Assembly: GCA_905116865.2 (NCBI GenBank)
Contig: CAJHNH020008452.1
Span: forward strand, 306,092-370,091
Reading direction: 5' to 3'
DNA length: 64,000 bases
From: Candidula unifasciata
Taxonomy: Eukaryota; Mollusca; Gastropoda; Stylommatophora; Geomitridae
Shown: in pieces, positions 42,700 through 54,849 of the stretch
Layout: every line of letters begins with the position of its first letter
Numbering within the stretch: the stretch's first letter is position 1
Program-made: the position numbers and the translations under genes
The notes under the pieces: model-generated
Told to the model about the DNA's origin: nothing
What the model saw: only the letters and a program-made list of their open reading frames with translations
Database searches by the model: none

Positions 42700-44175
42700 T
42701 AAATTCTGGTTAGTTTCCTCAAACTCTCTAACTAGTTTTCTCAAACTCTCTAACTAGTTTTCTCAAACTCTCTTACTAGTTTTCTCAAACTCTTTAACTA
42801 GTTTTCTCAAACTCAACAGTTCCTCTCCCCAAATTTATTTTTTCAAACACTACTTTATTTTTAGTCCCTTCAAATGCTACATTTGATCTCCCCCAAACTC
42901 TGCAGTCAGTCTCTTCAAACACTACAACTTATCTTCAAAAGCTCTATATTTAGTTCTTTCAAATGCTACAGTTGATCTCCCCCAAACTCTGCAGTCAGTC
43001 TCTTCAAACACTACAACTTATCTTCAAAAGCTCTATATTTAGTTCTTTCTAATGCTACAGTTGATCTCCCCCAAACTCTGCAGTCAGTCTCTTCAAACAT
43101 TACAACTTATCTTCAAAAGCTCTATATTTAGTTCTTTCAAATGCTACAGTTGATCTCCCCCAAACTCTGCAGTCAGTCTCTTCAAACAATACAACTTATC
43201 TTCACAAACTTTATTTTTAGTCCCTTCAAATGCTACAGTTGATCTCCCCCAAACTCTGCAGTCAGTCTCTTCAAACACTACAACGTATCTTTAAAAGCTC
43301 TATATTTAGTTCTTTCAAATGCTACAGTTGATCTCCCCCAAACTCTGCAGTCAGTCTCTTCAAACACTACAACTTATCTTCAAAAGCTCTATATTTAGTT
43401 CTTTCAAATGCTACAGTTGATCTCCCCCAAAGTCTGCAGTCAGTCTCTTCAAACACTAAAACTTATCTTCACAAACTTTATATTTAGTCCCTTCAAATGC
43501 TACATTTGATCTCCCCAAAACTCTGCAGTCAGTCTCTTCAAACACTACAACTTATCTTCACAAACTTTATATTTAGTCCCTTCAAATGCTACATTTTATC
43601 TCCCCCAAACTCTGCAGTCAGTCTCTTCAAACACTACAACTTATCTTCAAAAGCTCTATATTTAGTTCTTTCAAATGCTACAGTTGATCTCCCCCAAACT
43701 CTGCAGTCAGTCTCTTCAAACACTACAACTTATCTTCACAAACTTTATATTTAGTCCCTTCAAATGCTACATTTGATCTCCCCCTAACTCTGCAGTCAGT
43801 CTCTTCAAACACTACAACTTATCTTCACAAACTTTATATTAAGTCCCTTCAAATGCTACATTTGATCTCCCCCAAACTCTGCAGTCAGTCTCTTCAAGCA
43901 CTACAACTTATCTTCACAAACTTTATATTTAGTCCCTTCAAATGCTACATTTGATCTCCCCCTAACTCTGCAGTCAGTCTCTTCAAACACTACAACTTAT
44001 CTTCACAAACTTTATATTTAGTCCCTTCAAATGCTACAGTTGATCTCCCCCTAACTCTGCAGTCAGTCTCTTCAAACACTACAACTTATCTTCACAAACT
44101 TTATATTTAGTCCCTTCAAATGCTACAGTTGATCTCCCCCAAACTCTGCAGTTGTCTCTTCAAACACTACAACTT
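42700..44175 (+). repeat. 89-bp minisatellite, about 14 copies
   Basis: Unit landmarks in order: tctgcagtcagtctcttcaa, acactacaacttatcttcac, aaactttatatttagtccct, tcaaatgctacatttgatct, cccccaaac. Spacing between tctgcag sites is 89 bases at 43611, 43700 and 43789. Two subtypes (aaaagctctat / acaaacttta) alternate. A shorter (ctagttttctcaaactct)n stretch precedes it at 42715-42810. Confidence 0.94.
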
Positions 44176-44690
44176 ATCTCCCCAGACACCCCATAAAAGG
44201 ATTGTTTGTTGGTGATAAAAGACGCCATATTGTGATATTTTGTTTCCAAGCACTAGTAGATTCTCTTTGTGATTTATTAATCTGATATTGTGTGTTGATG
44301 TTTTTACCATGTCACCAGCACTTGGAGTTTTATTGCATGCTATGTTATTCTGATTGATGTAGACAGTAGTTCCCAAATCATTGTTCTGTATGAGTCATTC
44401 TTGTACACACCCCCTCCCCCCCCTTTTTTTTTCTTTCCTGAAATGTTTATGATTCAACTGGTTGATAAGAAACACATGAAAAACTGGGAAACAGTTTATG
44501 AAAACTGTTTTTCTTCTATAAGAATTTGAAATAATTAGAACACAACAATATTTTTTTACAATTCATTGCTGGGCACATTTAACTCTCATCTGGCAGTCAC
44601 AGTGTGCAGTTAGGAGTTATGCAAACAGAAAGAACATGTGGTTAGTGTTGTGTGCTATCTGAGTTACACACTAATCAGCACACTACCAAG

Positions 44691-45118
44691 TGTCCAGCAG
44701 GTGCAACTTTCGCTCCCTCTCACTAGAAGCAGGACTCGACGACAGTAGTTCAGTCACATAGCATATTTATTCGACAGAACACACGAGGGTATACATAAGC
44801 CCTCATATCAACAAAACTGCAGAGACATAGACATTGATCCCAATTGACATTCGCACATAGTCCTTTTAGTCCTCACTCGCTCTCTCTCATCTTGTTGCCG
44901 ACCTCTTCCTGACCACTACAGCTCCAAAGGACTACAGCATTCCCACAACTCTGGGCACACCCTACCGCTAAATAGGACGAATTCTCATATCCACTGGACC
45001 GTAATATTATTTCAGCAGACAACCACGGCTGACTGGATACATACTTCCCTTGCCGTTCTCCAAAAGCACACAGCACGTCATCCTGTCGAAGGACCCAAGA
45101 CTGACGGGACTTCTAACA
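44691..45118 (-). mobile_element. solo LTR with 4-bp target duplication
   Basis: Read on the minus strand, a 428-base block starts tgttagaagtcccgtc and ends gcacctgctggaca. It thus has TGT...ACA termini and is flanked by caag on both sides (44687-44690 and 45119-45122). An AATAAA lies 341 bases from the LTR start (plus positions 44766-44771), about 75 bases before the end, as expected for an R-U5 boundary. It is richer in G+C than its surroundings and has no tandem structure. A 4-bp duplication fits a Gypsy-type element. No internal region is present, so this is probably a recombination remnant. Confidence 0.75.
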
Positions 45119-45664
45119 CAAGTCCCCTTTAGCACACAGAAAGTACTCTCATAATCACTCTGTCCCTTCACACACTATTACACTCTCCCAAATCAGCACG
45201 CAACATCATCTCCTCCCCCTCTCCCAACTGACAACTAACTGAAATAAGTGACGTCTATCCACAACCTTCTGTCTCCTGTAACTTCAGTCACTCTGATGAT
45301 CTTCCCTGCTGTAATGTCACATTTCCCAGTATATCTTCTCTCTCTGCCTCCCTTTGTCTCTTTTCCCCTGCAACTTTCTCACCATCACAGTGTGTGCTAG
45401 TTTTTTTTTTTTTTTTTTTTTAGTTTTCTCTTTCTCATATCATGACCCAAAAATGCAGACAGTCTCCTCTTGATGTGGGCATCCATTCTCTTTGTGAGTC
45501 ACTTTCTTCAAAGACATCTTTATTACTTTTTTTTCTTTTCAAATCTGTCTAGAGGGTTCTTATTGTGCATCTCTAAAACTACATAGTTTCATTAATTGGC
45601 CAAATGTTCATTGATTCACTTTTGTAAAGCAAGATAGGATTTTTTTAATGTAGCTCTTAAGAAT

Positions 45665-45898
45665 TTGTCGGGTCTTGGCTAAGTCGATGTGAGCGCTTCG
45701 TAATGCTGGGATGCCGGGTTCAATCCCAGCTGCGGGCCATGCGCCTTGTGTTAGTTTTGACAGTGGTATCAAGAAAGCCGACGCCCAGAAAGCAATGGCA
45801 AACTACTGGACGTAAATTTGCCTAGAAAAACCACACAACAGCTAGGGGCTGTTGGGGTTGGTTCTGCAACGTCCTGTAAAGGATACGCAACTAACCTT
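45665..45898 (+). mobile_element. tRNA-derived SINE with perfect B box
   Basis: The head ggtcttggctaagtcgatgt...gatgccgggttcaatcccag contains ggttcaatccc, an exact RNA polymerase III B box, and an A-box-like tggctaagtcg. The body includes tggcaaactactggacgtaa, atttgcctagaaaaaccaca, tggttctgcaacgtcctgta and aaggatacgcaacta. The rest of the tRNA fold is not kept, so it is a SINE and not a tRNA gene. Confidence 0.85.
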
Positions 45899-45901
45899 TT
45901 T

Positions 45902-45995
45902 AACTACTGGACGTAAATTTGCCTAGAGAAACCACACAACAGCCAGGGCTTGCTAGAGCTGGTTCTGCAACGTCCTGTAAAGGATACGCAACTAA
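45902..45995 (+). repeat. second copy of the SINE 3' half
   Basis: Repeats ctactggacgtaaatttgcc through aaggatacgcaactaaa directly after the full SINE, with about eight differences. It is either a tandem duplication of the 3' half or a 5'-truncated insertion. Confidence 0.85.
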
Positions 45996-46689
45996 ACTTA
46001 AGAATTCTCTTTCTCACCTCAGTTGACAAAGAAAGATTGCAAATATGTTCTTTATTTTATGGAATATTGCCTTTGCTTCAGCTATTCTACATTTGCTTCA
46101 TTTTACATTAATGTAATTTTTTTTCAAAATCACCTGGTTAAATCCATAACATGTTTCGGCAATATAATGTCAAATAAAATGTTTGTTCCCTCATTATTTA
46201 GAAAGCAAAAACGTTTTCTTAAATCTACTTAATTGTAACCAAACACAAATTGTTGATGGCCTTTGAATTTTTTCACAGCGTCGTCACCTGCTCTTTTGCA
46301 CAACATTGTCTGGGAACTTCTGAAGTAGACTGAGATGTGTTAGGTTGTCATTGGTTTTAGTGTTCAGATTGTGTTGATGAGACTTTTAACCAGAGCATAA
46401 TTTGATGTTTTACAATGAGATGTTTTTGTTTTGTTGTTAACAGTTCCATATGTATCACTCTATTAGGCTGTGAGCACTCGGTGTGTCAGGATGTGGATAA
46501 TTACAACTATGTAAAGGTTTTGGTCAGTTTCCATTATTTAGTTGTGTGATGTGATTTTGTTTGCAAGCTGTGCTGGTTGTTTGAAGTGGGTGTGTTGCTG
46601 AGTTACTCTAGGGTTGTATTGAGTGTTTATGTTAGTGATGCATTATGTTTTTTGTTTTTTTTTAATTAAGTGTTGGTGAGGTATTCTGG

Positions 46690-47140
46690 TTTTATAAAGT
46701 GTTAATGATTTCTTTTGGTTGTATGAAGTGAATATGTTCATGAATTATTCTCATTGTATGAAGTCGATATGTTCATAACTTTCATTTTATGAAGTGGGTG
46801 TGTTCATTATTTTCATTGTATGAAAGTGAGTATATTATTGTTCTTATTGTATGAAGTGGGTATATTCATGAGTTATTCTGATTGCATGGAGTGGGTGTGT
46901 GTAATTATTCTCATTGTATACGTGGATTGTTTGTTATTTTCATTGCATGAAGGGGCGTATTTATTCTCATTGTATGAAGTGGGTGTGTTCATTATTCTCA
47001 TTGTCTGAAGTGGGTATGTTCATTGTATGAAGTTGGTGTTCATTGTATGAAGTGGGTGTGTTTGCTGTTCTCATTGTGTGAAGGGGTGAGCTAGTTAGTC
47101 TTATTGTATGAGGTGGATTTGTTGATGGAGTTATTCTTAT
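46690..47140 (+). repeat. degenerate ~30-bp tandem array
   Basis: Loose units of tattctcattgtatgaagtg and ggtgtgttcat. Diverged copies extend weakly from about 46560 to 47330. Confidence 0.75.
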
Positions 47141-48496
47141 TTTATGAAGTGGGTGTATTGGTGAGGTAACCTAGCCATATGAAGTGATTATGTTGGGGAG
47201 AGGTACTGGTTTTATGAAATGGTTGTGAGGTAGTCTGTTTTTAGGAAGCGCTGGTTGTTCCTAATATGTGGAGAGGCTGTGTTGAGGATTATTCAGATTT
47301 ATGAAGTGGGTCTGTTTATGAGTTATCCTTTTTTTTTTTTTTAATTGAAGTGTGTATATGGTGACTCATGCCATTACCTTTATCACTGAGGCTTATGGGA
47401 AAATGTGACATCAGCTTGGTTTAAAAAGAAAGGCCTTTGGGGTCATAAGGAATGCTTTTTTTTTTTTAGTTAATTCATTTGTACCTACTAAAGATTAAGA
47501 GGCGCACATAGAGCCAGTGGAACTTAACTACACTTTTGGAGAATAAGTCAGTCAGCATTTACAGGACTTTATCACAACTGGAAATAACTAGTCTTCTTGG
47601 GGTGACAAGAGTACGACAACAAGGTCTGTTTACAAATCATGTTTCGATTATGTTTACTGGAATATTACATTTTGTTGATACCACAAATATCTGTTTCCAC
47701 TGTGTTTGCATTTGTATATACCTCATGACATCACATGTGTGTATACATTACCCACTTGTATATATGATACACTCGTACATACACAACCCACACTTATGTT
47801 TTATACACACCCACATAATTTGTATATCCACAACAATGTCTTTCTTGTCTAAATTGAATGTCAACCACACTAGCAGTTTTGTTGTTGTTGTTGTTGACAC
47901 CCACATTTATATCAGTTAGAATCATAATTATATTGGCTAAACCCACATTTACATATCGTCTACATGCACCTCATCATGTCCGCACTGCAAGTGAAACAAA
48001 ATGCTGTGACCGCATCTTCTAATTGCCACTTTCTCAGTGTTGGCAGCAGGATTTAAGGCTGCATGGCTAGTGCTGTCACCACCAACTGTGCAGGTTAGGA
48101 TTTTAATTTTGCCCTGAAAAAGCCCCCAACCTTACATAGGAATTCAAACCCTGGTCTCCTGCATGAGAATCCTGTGTTCCTATGTGTTCAGCCAGTAGCC
48201 ACTGCTGTAGCTGCATCTGAATTAATTAAATTTGTATTTATAGTTGGTGTGGAAAGCTTACTTTCAGCCTTCTTAACTTTTTATCTTTATCTGTTACGTT
48301 AATTTATATCTGTTATATTTATTTATATCTAGTGTAACCACATATTTTCTATAACTACATTTATAAATATGCTTATATCCATTACACTAACATTTTGTCT
48401 GCTACATCAGAGTGTATATGATTAACACACATGTATGTCTTTTACTCATGTACACTTTTGCATATCAAACCCATGCACACATGCACACACATACAA

Positions 48497-48521
48497 ATAG
48501 AGAGAGAGAGAGAGAGAGAGA
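48497..48521 (+). repeat. (GA)n microsatellite
   Basis: Twelve or so GA dinucleotides, directly upstream of a SINE-like copy. Confidence 0.9.
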
Positions 48522-48529
48522 CCTGCTAT

Positions 48530-48815
48530 AGTTTCCGTTTTATATCCTATGGGGAAAACGAGAAAAGACTCACCGCCTCCTCAAAAAGCATGTGTAGTAA
48601 TCGACCAAATGGGGGCTTCCTTCAAAGTTTCAGTGCATCTGCCAAAGAGGCAAGGCACCAGCAGTCTCTATATGAATAAGTCAGATCTGTAAAATAGATT
48701 TGCACACAACACTCAGGTTCTAGAAGAAGATCAAATTCCAGAAGTAGGTGAACAACCAGAACTTTACCACGCTGGAGTTTACAGCCAATGAACATGAAGT
48801 AGAATACCCTTTACA
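48530..48815 (+). mobile_element. GAAGAAG-tailed SINE-like repeat (copy 5)
   Basis: Contains caaagaggcaaggcaccagc, aagtcagatctgtaaaatag, cacacaacactcaggttcta, gaacaaccagaactttacca and tttacagccaatgaacatga. The 5' part is shortened. Confidence 0.72.
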
Positions 48816-48869
48816 CTAATTATAAGCTTCACATTCACATTTCGAATCATTTTCTCTGATTATTAACTG

Positions 48870-49000
48870 TTAAGTCACTACTGAAATACAATGTGACATT
48901 AACACAAACACACAACTAGCAAAAGGTTGGAAACTACATTCAACTTCTCTCTGTGGTACTTTACAGCGTCAGCAGTAGGACAAAATGAAGAAGATGAAAT
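48870..49000 (+). mobile_element. non-LTR retrotransposon 3' tail, partial
   Basis: atgtgacattaacacaaaca, ctacattcaacttctctctg and tactttacagcgtcagcagt parallel 32940-33020, the region before the tail of that fragment. Confidence 0.5.
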
Positions 49001-49419
49001 GTCTTTACTGCCTTTATTTATAACTTTTCATAACAGTATAGTCAAAGCAACAGACAACAATTTTCCATCTACAAACAGGACACTGCAGGCTCAAATACCA
49101 CATGCATAAAATAAAGATTGTACAGTCCCCACAGTGTACCTGTAAAACAGGCCACAAACACCTGAGGAAATACTGCAGACCTGCCCGTTCTACCTACAAC
49201 TTTGAAAAGACACCCGGCCTCAAGAGCAAAGTGTGCAGAGCAAGCTAAGGGAACCATGAAGGGCCTGCTACTGACATATGAGTTCATAGAGGCAACCCAC
49301 CTGATGGTCTGATCTGAGCCTACGAAACCGAACGCAAAAAAAGAAGAAGAGAACAGTATAGAACTGGGGTTTCTTGAGCCTGTGCATTTAGGGCTGCATG
49401 GTTAGTGCAGTCACCACAG

Positions 49420-49505
49420 ACTTTGTCACCACAGACTTTGCTGTCACCACAGTCACCACAGACTTAGCAGTCACCACAGACTTTGCAGTCACCACAGACT
49501 GTTCT
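49420..49505 (+). repeat. ~18-bp tandem repeat
   Basis: Five copies of gcagtcaccacagactttg or a shortened form. Confidence 0.85.
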
Positions 49506-50329
49506 GGTTCGGATGTTTATTTTAGCCCTCTACAGAAACAATCTTATCATCTCACCGAGAATTTAAACCTGGGTGTTCAAATGAGAGCCCAGCATCTTAA
49601 CCATGCTGCCATATTTGAGGGGAGTGAGGGCTTTGCAGTATACTCATGGATAGGGCTGTGGGAGTCCTGCCATATATTTAAGGAGTAGAAGAGGGGTATT
49701 GCCATATGCTCAAAGGGGGAAGGACCTGAAAAAAGATTGGATACTATACCATCTGATATCAAATCAGTTTTTGGCACCTCCACAGTGGAGGTTGGCTAGA
49801 GTGGGTATGGGTCCATTGCTCTCTTTGGAAATATTACTTCATTGCACTTCATTTTGTCCCATATGGCACAATATCTCTGCATAATGGGCTGAGAAAGCCT
49901 TGCAAAAAGCACGAATACCGTAGCTCCAGCTACAATCCTCAGAGATCTTTGTGAAACTTGTACTTGTGAACTGAACAATACATCAGTGAAATGAACCCAC
50001 GACCTTCAAAGCATGAGGCAGACAGCTTGACCACTTTGCCACGAGACCCTTTTTGGAAATAGTGTATGATGCCTCAGTCTCAACCTCTGGACAACTGTCC
50101 AAAATCAGTGAGAACTGTCTTTAACTAAATCAGCCGCCATGAAAATCAAACCCTTGCATGTCAGAATTATGAAATAGGTACACCAATCTCTGGCCATAAT
50201 GCTGCCGACCCTCTGATATCAGCCACTGTGTGGAGATGCCCTATGGGATAAAAACCCTGAGGAATGAAGTTGAATTTCTTGCCTGCAACACTGTGCCCAG
50301 AGAAGCTGCCCAACCAGTACTTCCAGTTG

Positions 50330-50620
50330 GGTCCACCATCATCATCATTGTGTAGCAGCTCCTTTGCAGAACATCGCTTTCATCATGATCTGCCTGAAAG
50401 ACACTCAGCCTCTTGCCAGTTCTTTTACCTCATGCACTTTTATATTCAAGGAGTCACTTATATCCTGTGCCCATCTTCGTGTTGGCCGGCCCCTGCCTCT
50501 CCTTTCTGGTACCATGCCTTAAGCTATTATTTTTTTCAATCCACCTTGGTGCTTGATCTGACCAAAATAATTTAGCTTCCAAAAGATGCTGTTTATTAGC
50601 CACTCTTCCAGTTCCCAATA
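50330..50620 (-). mobile_element. non-LTR retrotransposon 3' coding fragment (copy of 1345)
   Basis: The minus strand contains a degraded LNYFGQIKHQGGLKKIIA followed by GMVPERRGRGRPTRR, the counterpart of the fragment at 1345-1650. The order and orientation of blocks (tcctttgcagaacatcgctt, ctcatgcacttttatattca, tgttggccggcccctgcctc) are the same. Confidence 0.7.
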
Positions 50621-50984
50621 AAAGTCACTGTTCTGAGTTGTCTAAAGACCTGTTTACAAGACACATAGTCATTTCTGTTGACTAAGTTTGCACCTGCACA
50701 GACATTTCAGAGGTCATGATATAAATATATTAGCTAAAATAGCAATAAGGGGGTTTTTCCTGTGAACCAGATCATCATCATCAGATGCCTTGCCGACTGG
50801 CATGGGCGATCATGCCTCTCCAAAATCTCCTGCAGCATGTATCAGTTTGATACACCTCCATGCCATGCAACAAGACTGTCAAGAATCTTTTCTTGTTGTT
50901 TTCCCTATCCCTCCTTTCACAGATCTTTCCAGTGAACTAGATAGCTTTTCTAAAACCAGGTTGACTTCAGATTTTCTCATAAGC

Positions 50985-51130
50985 CTCAGTGATAAAGGTC
51001 ACCAGTCACGGCGAGTCACCTGATACATATAGTTCTTAGGTCCCAGGCAATGTATGCCATTTAAATGCTTCACTTTATTCATGTTTATTGATGACGTTCT
51101 TTATATATCTTTAAATATTTGGAATTTTTA
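50985..51130 (+). repeat. dispersed repeat, pair with 59600
   Basis: gtcacggcgagtcacctgat, acatatagttcttaggtccc and gccatttaaatgcttcactt correspond to gtcacggcacgagtcacatg, atatatttgtttgaggacc and ccatttaaatcttcaccctg at 59610-59695. The family is unidentified. Confidence 0.6.
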
Positions 51131-51299
51131 TGTCTTTATTTATTTAAATATTAAACAAATGTAGGTAAATAAATTTGTCTACAAATTTATTAGTGACTTC
51201 ATAAAAAAAAAAGTTCCCATGAGGTCAGGCCCATTTTTCTGTAGCATTACTCGGATGACGGGGTTAAGGATATTTAAAACGCCAACAAAAAAGGTCTTC

Positions 51300-53035
51300 A
51301 TCCTTTATACCCACATAGTTACTGCATCTACATTTATATCCGCTGCATATTTGTACACAGTTGCTACATCTGCATTTACATCCAATACATATTTGTACAC
51401 AATTACTGATTCTACATTTATATCCGCTGCATATTTGTACACAGTTGCTACATCTGCATTTACATCCAATACATATTTGTACACAATTACTGATTCTACA
51501 TTTATATCCGCTGCATATTTGTACACAGTTGCTACATCTGCATTTACATCCATTACATATTTATACACAATTGCTGATTCTACATTTATATCCGCTGCAT
51601 ATTTGTACACAGTTGCTACATCTGCATTTACATCCATTACATATTTATACACAATTACTGATTCTACATTTATATTTGCTACGTATTTATACACAATTAT
51701 TGCATCTACATTTCTGTCTGCTACATATTTATACAGAGTTACTGCGTCTACATTTATATCCTCTACATATTTTTACAACTTAATTAGTAGCTCTATGTTT
51801 ATGTCCTCTACATGTTTATACACACTTAATTACTACATCTATATTTATATCCTCTGCATATCTTCACATAATTACTACATCTACGTTTATATCTTCTGCA
51901 TATTTACACACAATTACTACATCTACGTTTATATCCTCTGCATATTTACACATAATTACTACATCTACGTTTATATCTTCTGCATATTTACACACAATTA
52001 CTACATCTACATTTATATCCTCTGCATATTTACACACAATTACTACATCTACATTTATATCCTCTGCATATTTATACAGTTACTACATCTACGTACATAT
52101 CCTCTGTATATTTATGCACACTTAATTACTACATCTGCATTTATATCCTCTACATATTTATACAACTTAATTAGTACCTCTGTGTTTATATTCTCTACAT
52201 GTTTAAACACACTTAATTGCTACATCCATATTTATATCCCCAGCATATTTACACAAAATTACTACATCTACATTTATGTCCTCTGCATATTTATACAGTT
52301 ACTACATCTACGTACATATCCTCTGTATATTTATACAAAATTACTACATCTACATTTATATCCTCTGCATATTTACTCACAATTACTACATCTACATTTA
52401 TATCCTCTGCATATTTATACAGTTACTACATCTACGTACATATCCTCTGTATATTTATACACACTTAATTACTACATCTACATTTATATCCTCTACATAT
52501 TTAAACAACTTAATTAGTACCTCTGTGTTTATGTTCTCTACATGTTTAAACACACTTAATTGCTACATCCATATTTATATCCCCAGCATATGTACACAAA
52601 ATTACTACATCTACATTTATGTCCTCTGCATATTTACACACAATTACTACATCTACATTTATATCCTCTGCATATTTATATAGTTACTACATCTACGTAC
52701 ATATCCTCTGTATATTTATACAAAATTACTACATCTACATTTATATCCTCTGCATATTTATACACAATTACTACATCTACATTTATATCCTCTGCATATT
52801 TACACAAAATTACTACATCTACATTTATATCCTCTGCATATTTACACACAATTACTACATCTACATTTATATCCTCTGCATATTTATACACAATTACTAC
52901 ATCTACATTTATATCCTCTGCATATTTACACAAAATTACTACATCTACATTTATATCCTCTGCATATTTACACACAATTACTACATCTACATTTATATCC
53001 TCTCCATATTTACACACACTTACTACATTTCTATC
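51300..53035 (+). repeat. 42-bp minisatellite, about 40 copies
   Basis: The unit is attactacatctacatttat, then atcctctgcatatttacaca and ca. An early subtype (51.3-51.7 kb, gttgctacatctgcatttac) and a later one (52.7-53.0 kb) differ, and a block of about 345 bases from 52080 is repeated near 52425. Since 42 is 14 codons, spurious frames of 130-430 codons occur on both strands. A SINE is inserted at its right end. Confidence 0.94.
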
Positions 53036-53322
53036 CGGGAGTCGCGGTGTTGTATCGGCTAGCAACGCGTGGTCGTGTGTTCAGGTCCTGACAGAGCCAC
53101 CTTTTTCAGCCTTGAGTGGGTACTGGGAAGTAAAGGTGGCCAGCATGGTGTTAACCACATCACCCACCAGGTGCGGTGCTGGGAAGTAAAGGTGGCCAGC
53201 ATGGTGTTAACCACATCACCCACCAGGTGCCGGTTGGTGTGTAAAATATAGGTCTAGCCCTATACGCCCAGTACGGCGGAAGGCGTAGGGGGAAAGGGTC
53301 CTTTACTTACATTTATATCCTC
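53036..53322 (+). mobile_element. tRNA-headed SINE inserted in the 42-bp array (copy 9)
   Basis: The head is gtcgcggtgttgtatcggct, then agcaacgcgtggtcgtgtgt and tcaggtcctgac. The body includes gggaagtaaaggtggccagc, present twice in a 53-bp internal duplication at about 53128 and 53182, then ggtctagccctatacgccca and a gggtcctttactt tail. The array sequence cttac-ta-catttctatcc before it and cttacatttatatcc after it suggests a target duplication. Confidence 0.8.
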
Positions 53323-53509
53323 TTCAATTATGTTAAATGTGTACTTCTTCTGCATCTATGCACCCACATTGTTTGTCAGTTAATGATGTCACATGCGGGC
53401 CTGACTGCCTTTGTTACAGTTACGAATGAAGGTAAAACATCCCTTGTCACCTCAGTAGGCGTGTCGAGTGTATGCTAGCTTCATATTTTTTTGTTTTTAG
53501 CCAAGTCAG

Positions 53510-53605
53510 CATTCGATAAGTGATGTGACCAATGTTATGCTGTCTGCATTTACTTCCTAAATAATTTCCTGGTGCGTATTTTAGGCTTTGTTCATCTTGG
53601 AGCAT
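53510..53605 (-). mobile_element. SINE 3' body fragment (copy 10)
   Basis: gcattcgataagtgatgtga, ccaatgttatgctgtctgca and tttacttcctaaataatttcc are a decayed minus-strand form of the family body. Confidence 0.5.
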
Positions 53606-54035
53606 AAGCCAGTGTAGAAAACCCCAGTTATGTGTGCATCATAATAAATTGCTCACATGAACCCTGTAAACCTAGTATTGAAAATATATTTTGTGGTGGT
53701 TTTCTAAAAATGTTTGAAAACCCCTGCAGCAAATGAATTGCATGTTGTAGAAAGGTTTTTCTGTCTATGGAACTGTTGATGTTGTATGTCCCTTGTGTCT
53801 CTGGTGATAATGATTGTGTTTCTTTGATACTTGTGGGACTTCAATACTTGTTATATGTCTGTTGCCAGTTGATTGTGTTTTTTCTCCCAATCAGAATTCT
53901 GTGTTATTAAAATTGTCATGTGAACAAGCGAGTTATGAACAATTTTCAGACATTATTTATGTGGTAACAGGGAAACTGAATTGTTGGAGATGGGGGATGG
54001 GGGGGAGGGGGGGGGGGTGTGCGTGCGTACGAGTG

Positions 54036-54140
54036 AGCGAGAGAGAGAAACGGACGAATGTACAAACTTTATTTTCAAAGGGTTAAGAATGGGCGGACTG
54101 GCTCTTCTACAATTCAGCCCCTTTGATCTTCCTCCTGCAT
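54036..54140 (-). mobile_element. TTTG/TTCG-tailed retroelement 3' end (copy 5)
   Basis: cggacgaatgtacaaacttt, attttcaaagggttaagaat, gggcggactggctcttctac and attcagcccctttgatcttc are in the same order as the copies at 3064 and 37828. Confidence 0.65.
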
Positions 54141-54339
54141 ATGAGAGAGAGAGAGTGTGTGAAGAAAATGAGTTTTGCAAAATCCTTAAATATCTATTTT
54201 TTCATAGACAGATAAATAGCCGGGACACCCTTGAGGCCATAAAATAATCCATGCAATATATCATTGGTAGTCAAGTTATCCACAACCTGTCTCATGTACT
54301 TTCAATCAGTTCTGATACCATGATGTCCAACTGTTCAGC

Positions 54340-54800
54340 AATTTTTTTTTTTTCTCAATCTCTGTCTGTCTCTTATCCCCTCCAACTTTCCCACTGTCAT
54401 TAAGTGCTCCAGTTTTCTCCTTCTTGTAAGATGACCATAGAATGTAGATTTTCTCCTTCTTGTGAGATGACCATAGAATGTAGATTTTCTCCTTCTTGTG
54501 AGATGACCCTAGAATGTAAATTTTCTCCTTCTGAAGTAGGCAGTCGGTTCTCTTCATGAGTCAGTTGTTTTTTTCAAGACATCTTTATTACTCTTTTCAT
54601 CTGTCCAGTGTCTTCCTCTGCCTCTTTTTCCCTTGCAACTTTAAAGCCATCACAATATACTCTTGTTTTTCTCCTTCTTGTGACGTGGCCAAAGAATGTA
54701 AATTGTCTCCTTCTGATGTTGGCAGTCAGATTTCTTTGTCAATCAGTTTCTTTCAGAGATTTTCATCACTCTTTTTATCTATACAGGGTGTACACATTAT
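54340..54800 (-). repeat. diverged retroelement fragment with short tandem repeats
   Basis: Contains a threefold ~45-bp repeat (gattttctccttcttgtgag, atgaccatagaatgta) at 54410-54530 and blocks (caagacatctttattactc, tcttttcatctgtccagtg, cccttgcaactt) that recur near 45365-45550 and weakly near 61980-62110. It is probably a minus-strand retroelement relic; the family is not identified. Confidence 0.5.
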
Positions 54801-54849
54801 TTGTCTATAAAACATCTTCTTCAATTCCACATAATTGTTCACTTAGTGG

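Noticed and set aside
45680..45735. functional tRNA gene
   Set aside because: The A and B boxes are good, but no acceptor stem or anticodon arm forms. The sequence continues into a dispersed SINE body.
47536..47919. 127-codon open frame
   Set aside because: It has no recognised domain, it runs through degenerate acat-rich repeats and a (gtt)n run, and it has no convincing exon structure.
51219..52517. 432-codon open frame rich in Tyr/Ile/Thr
   Set aside because: It is the 42-bp minisatellite; shorter frames are also open on the other strand and in a second plus frame.
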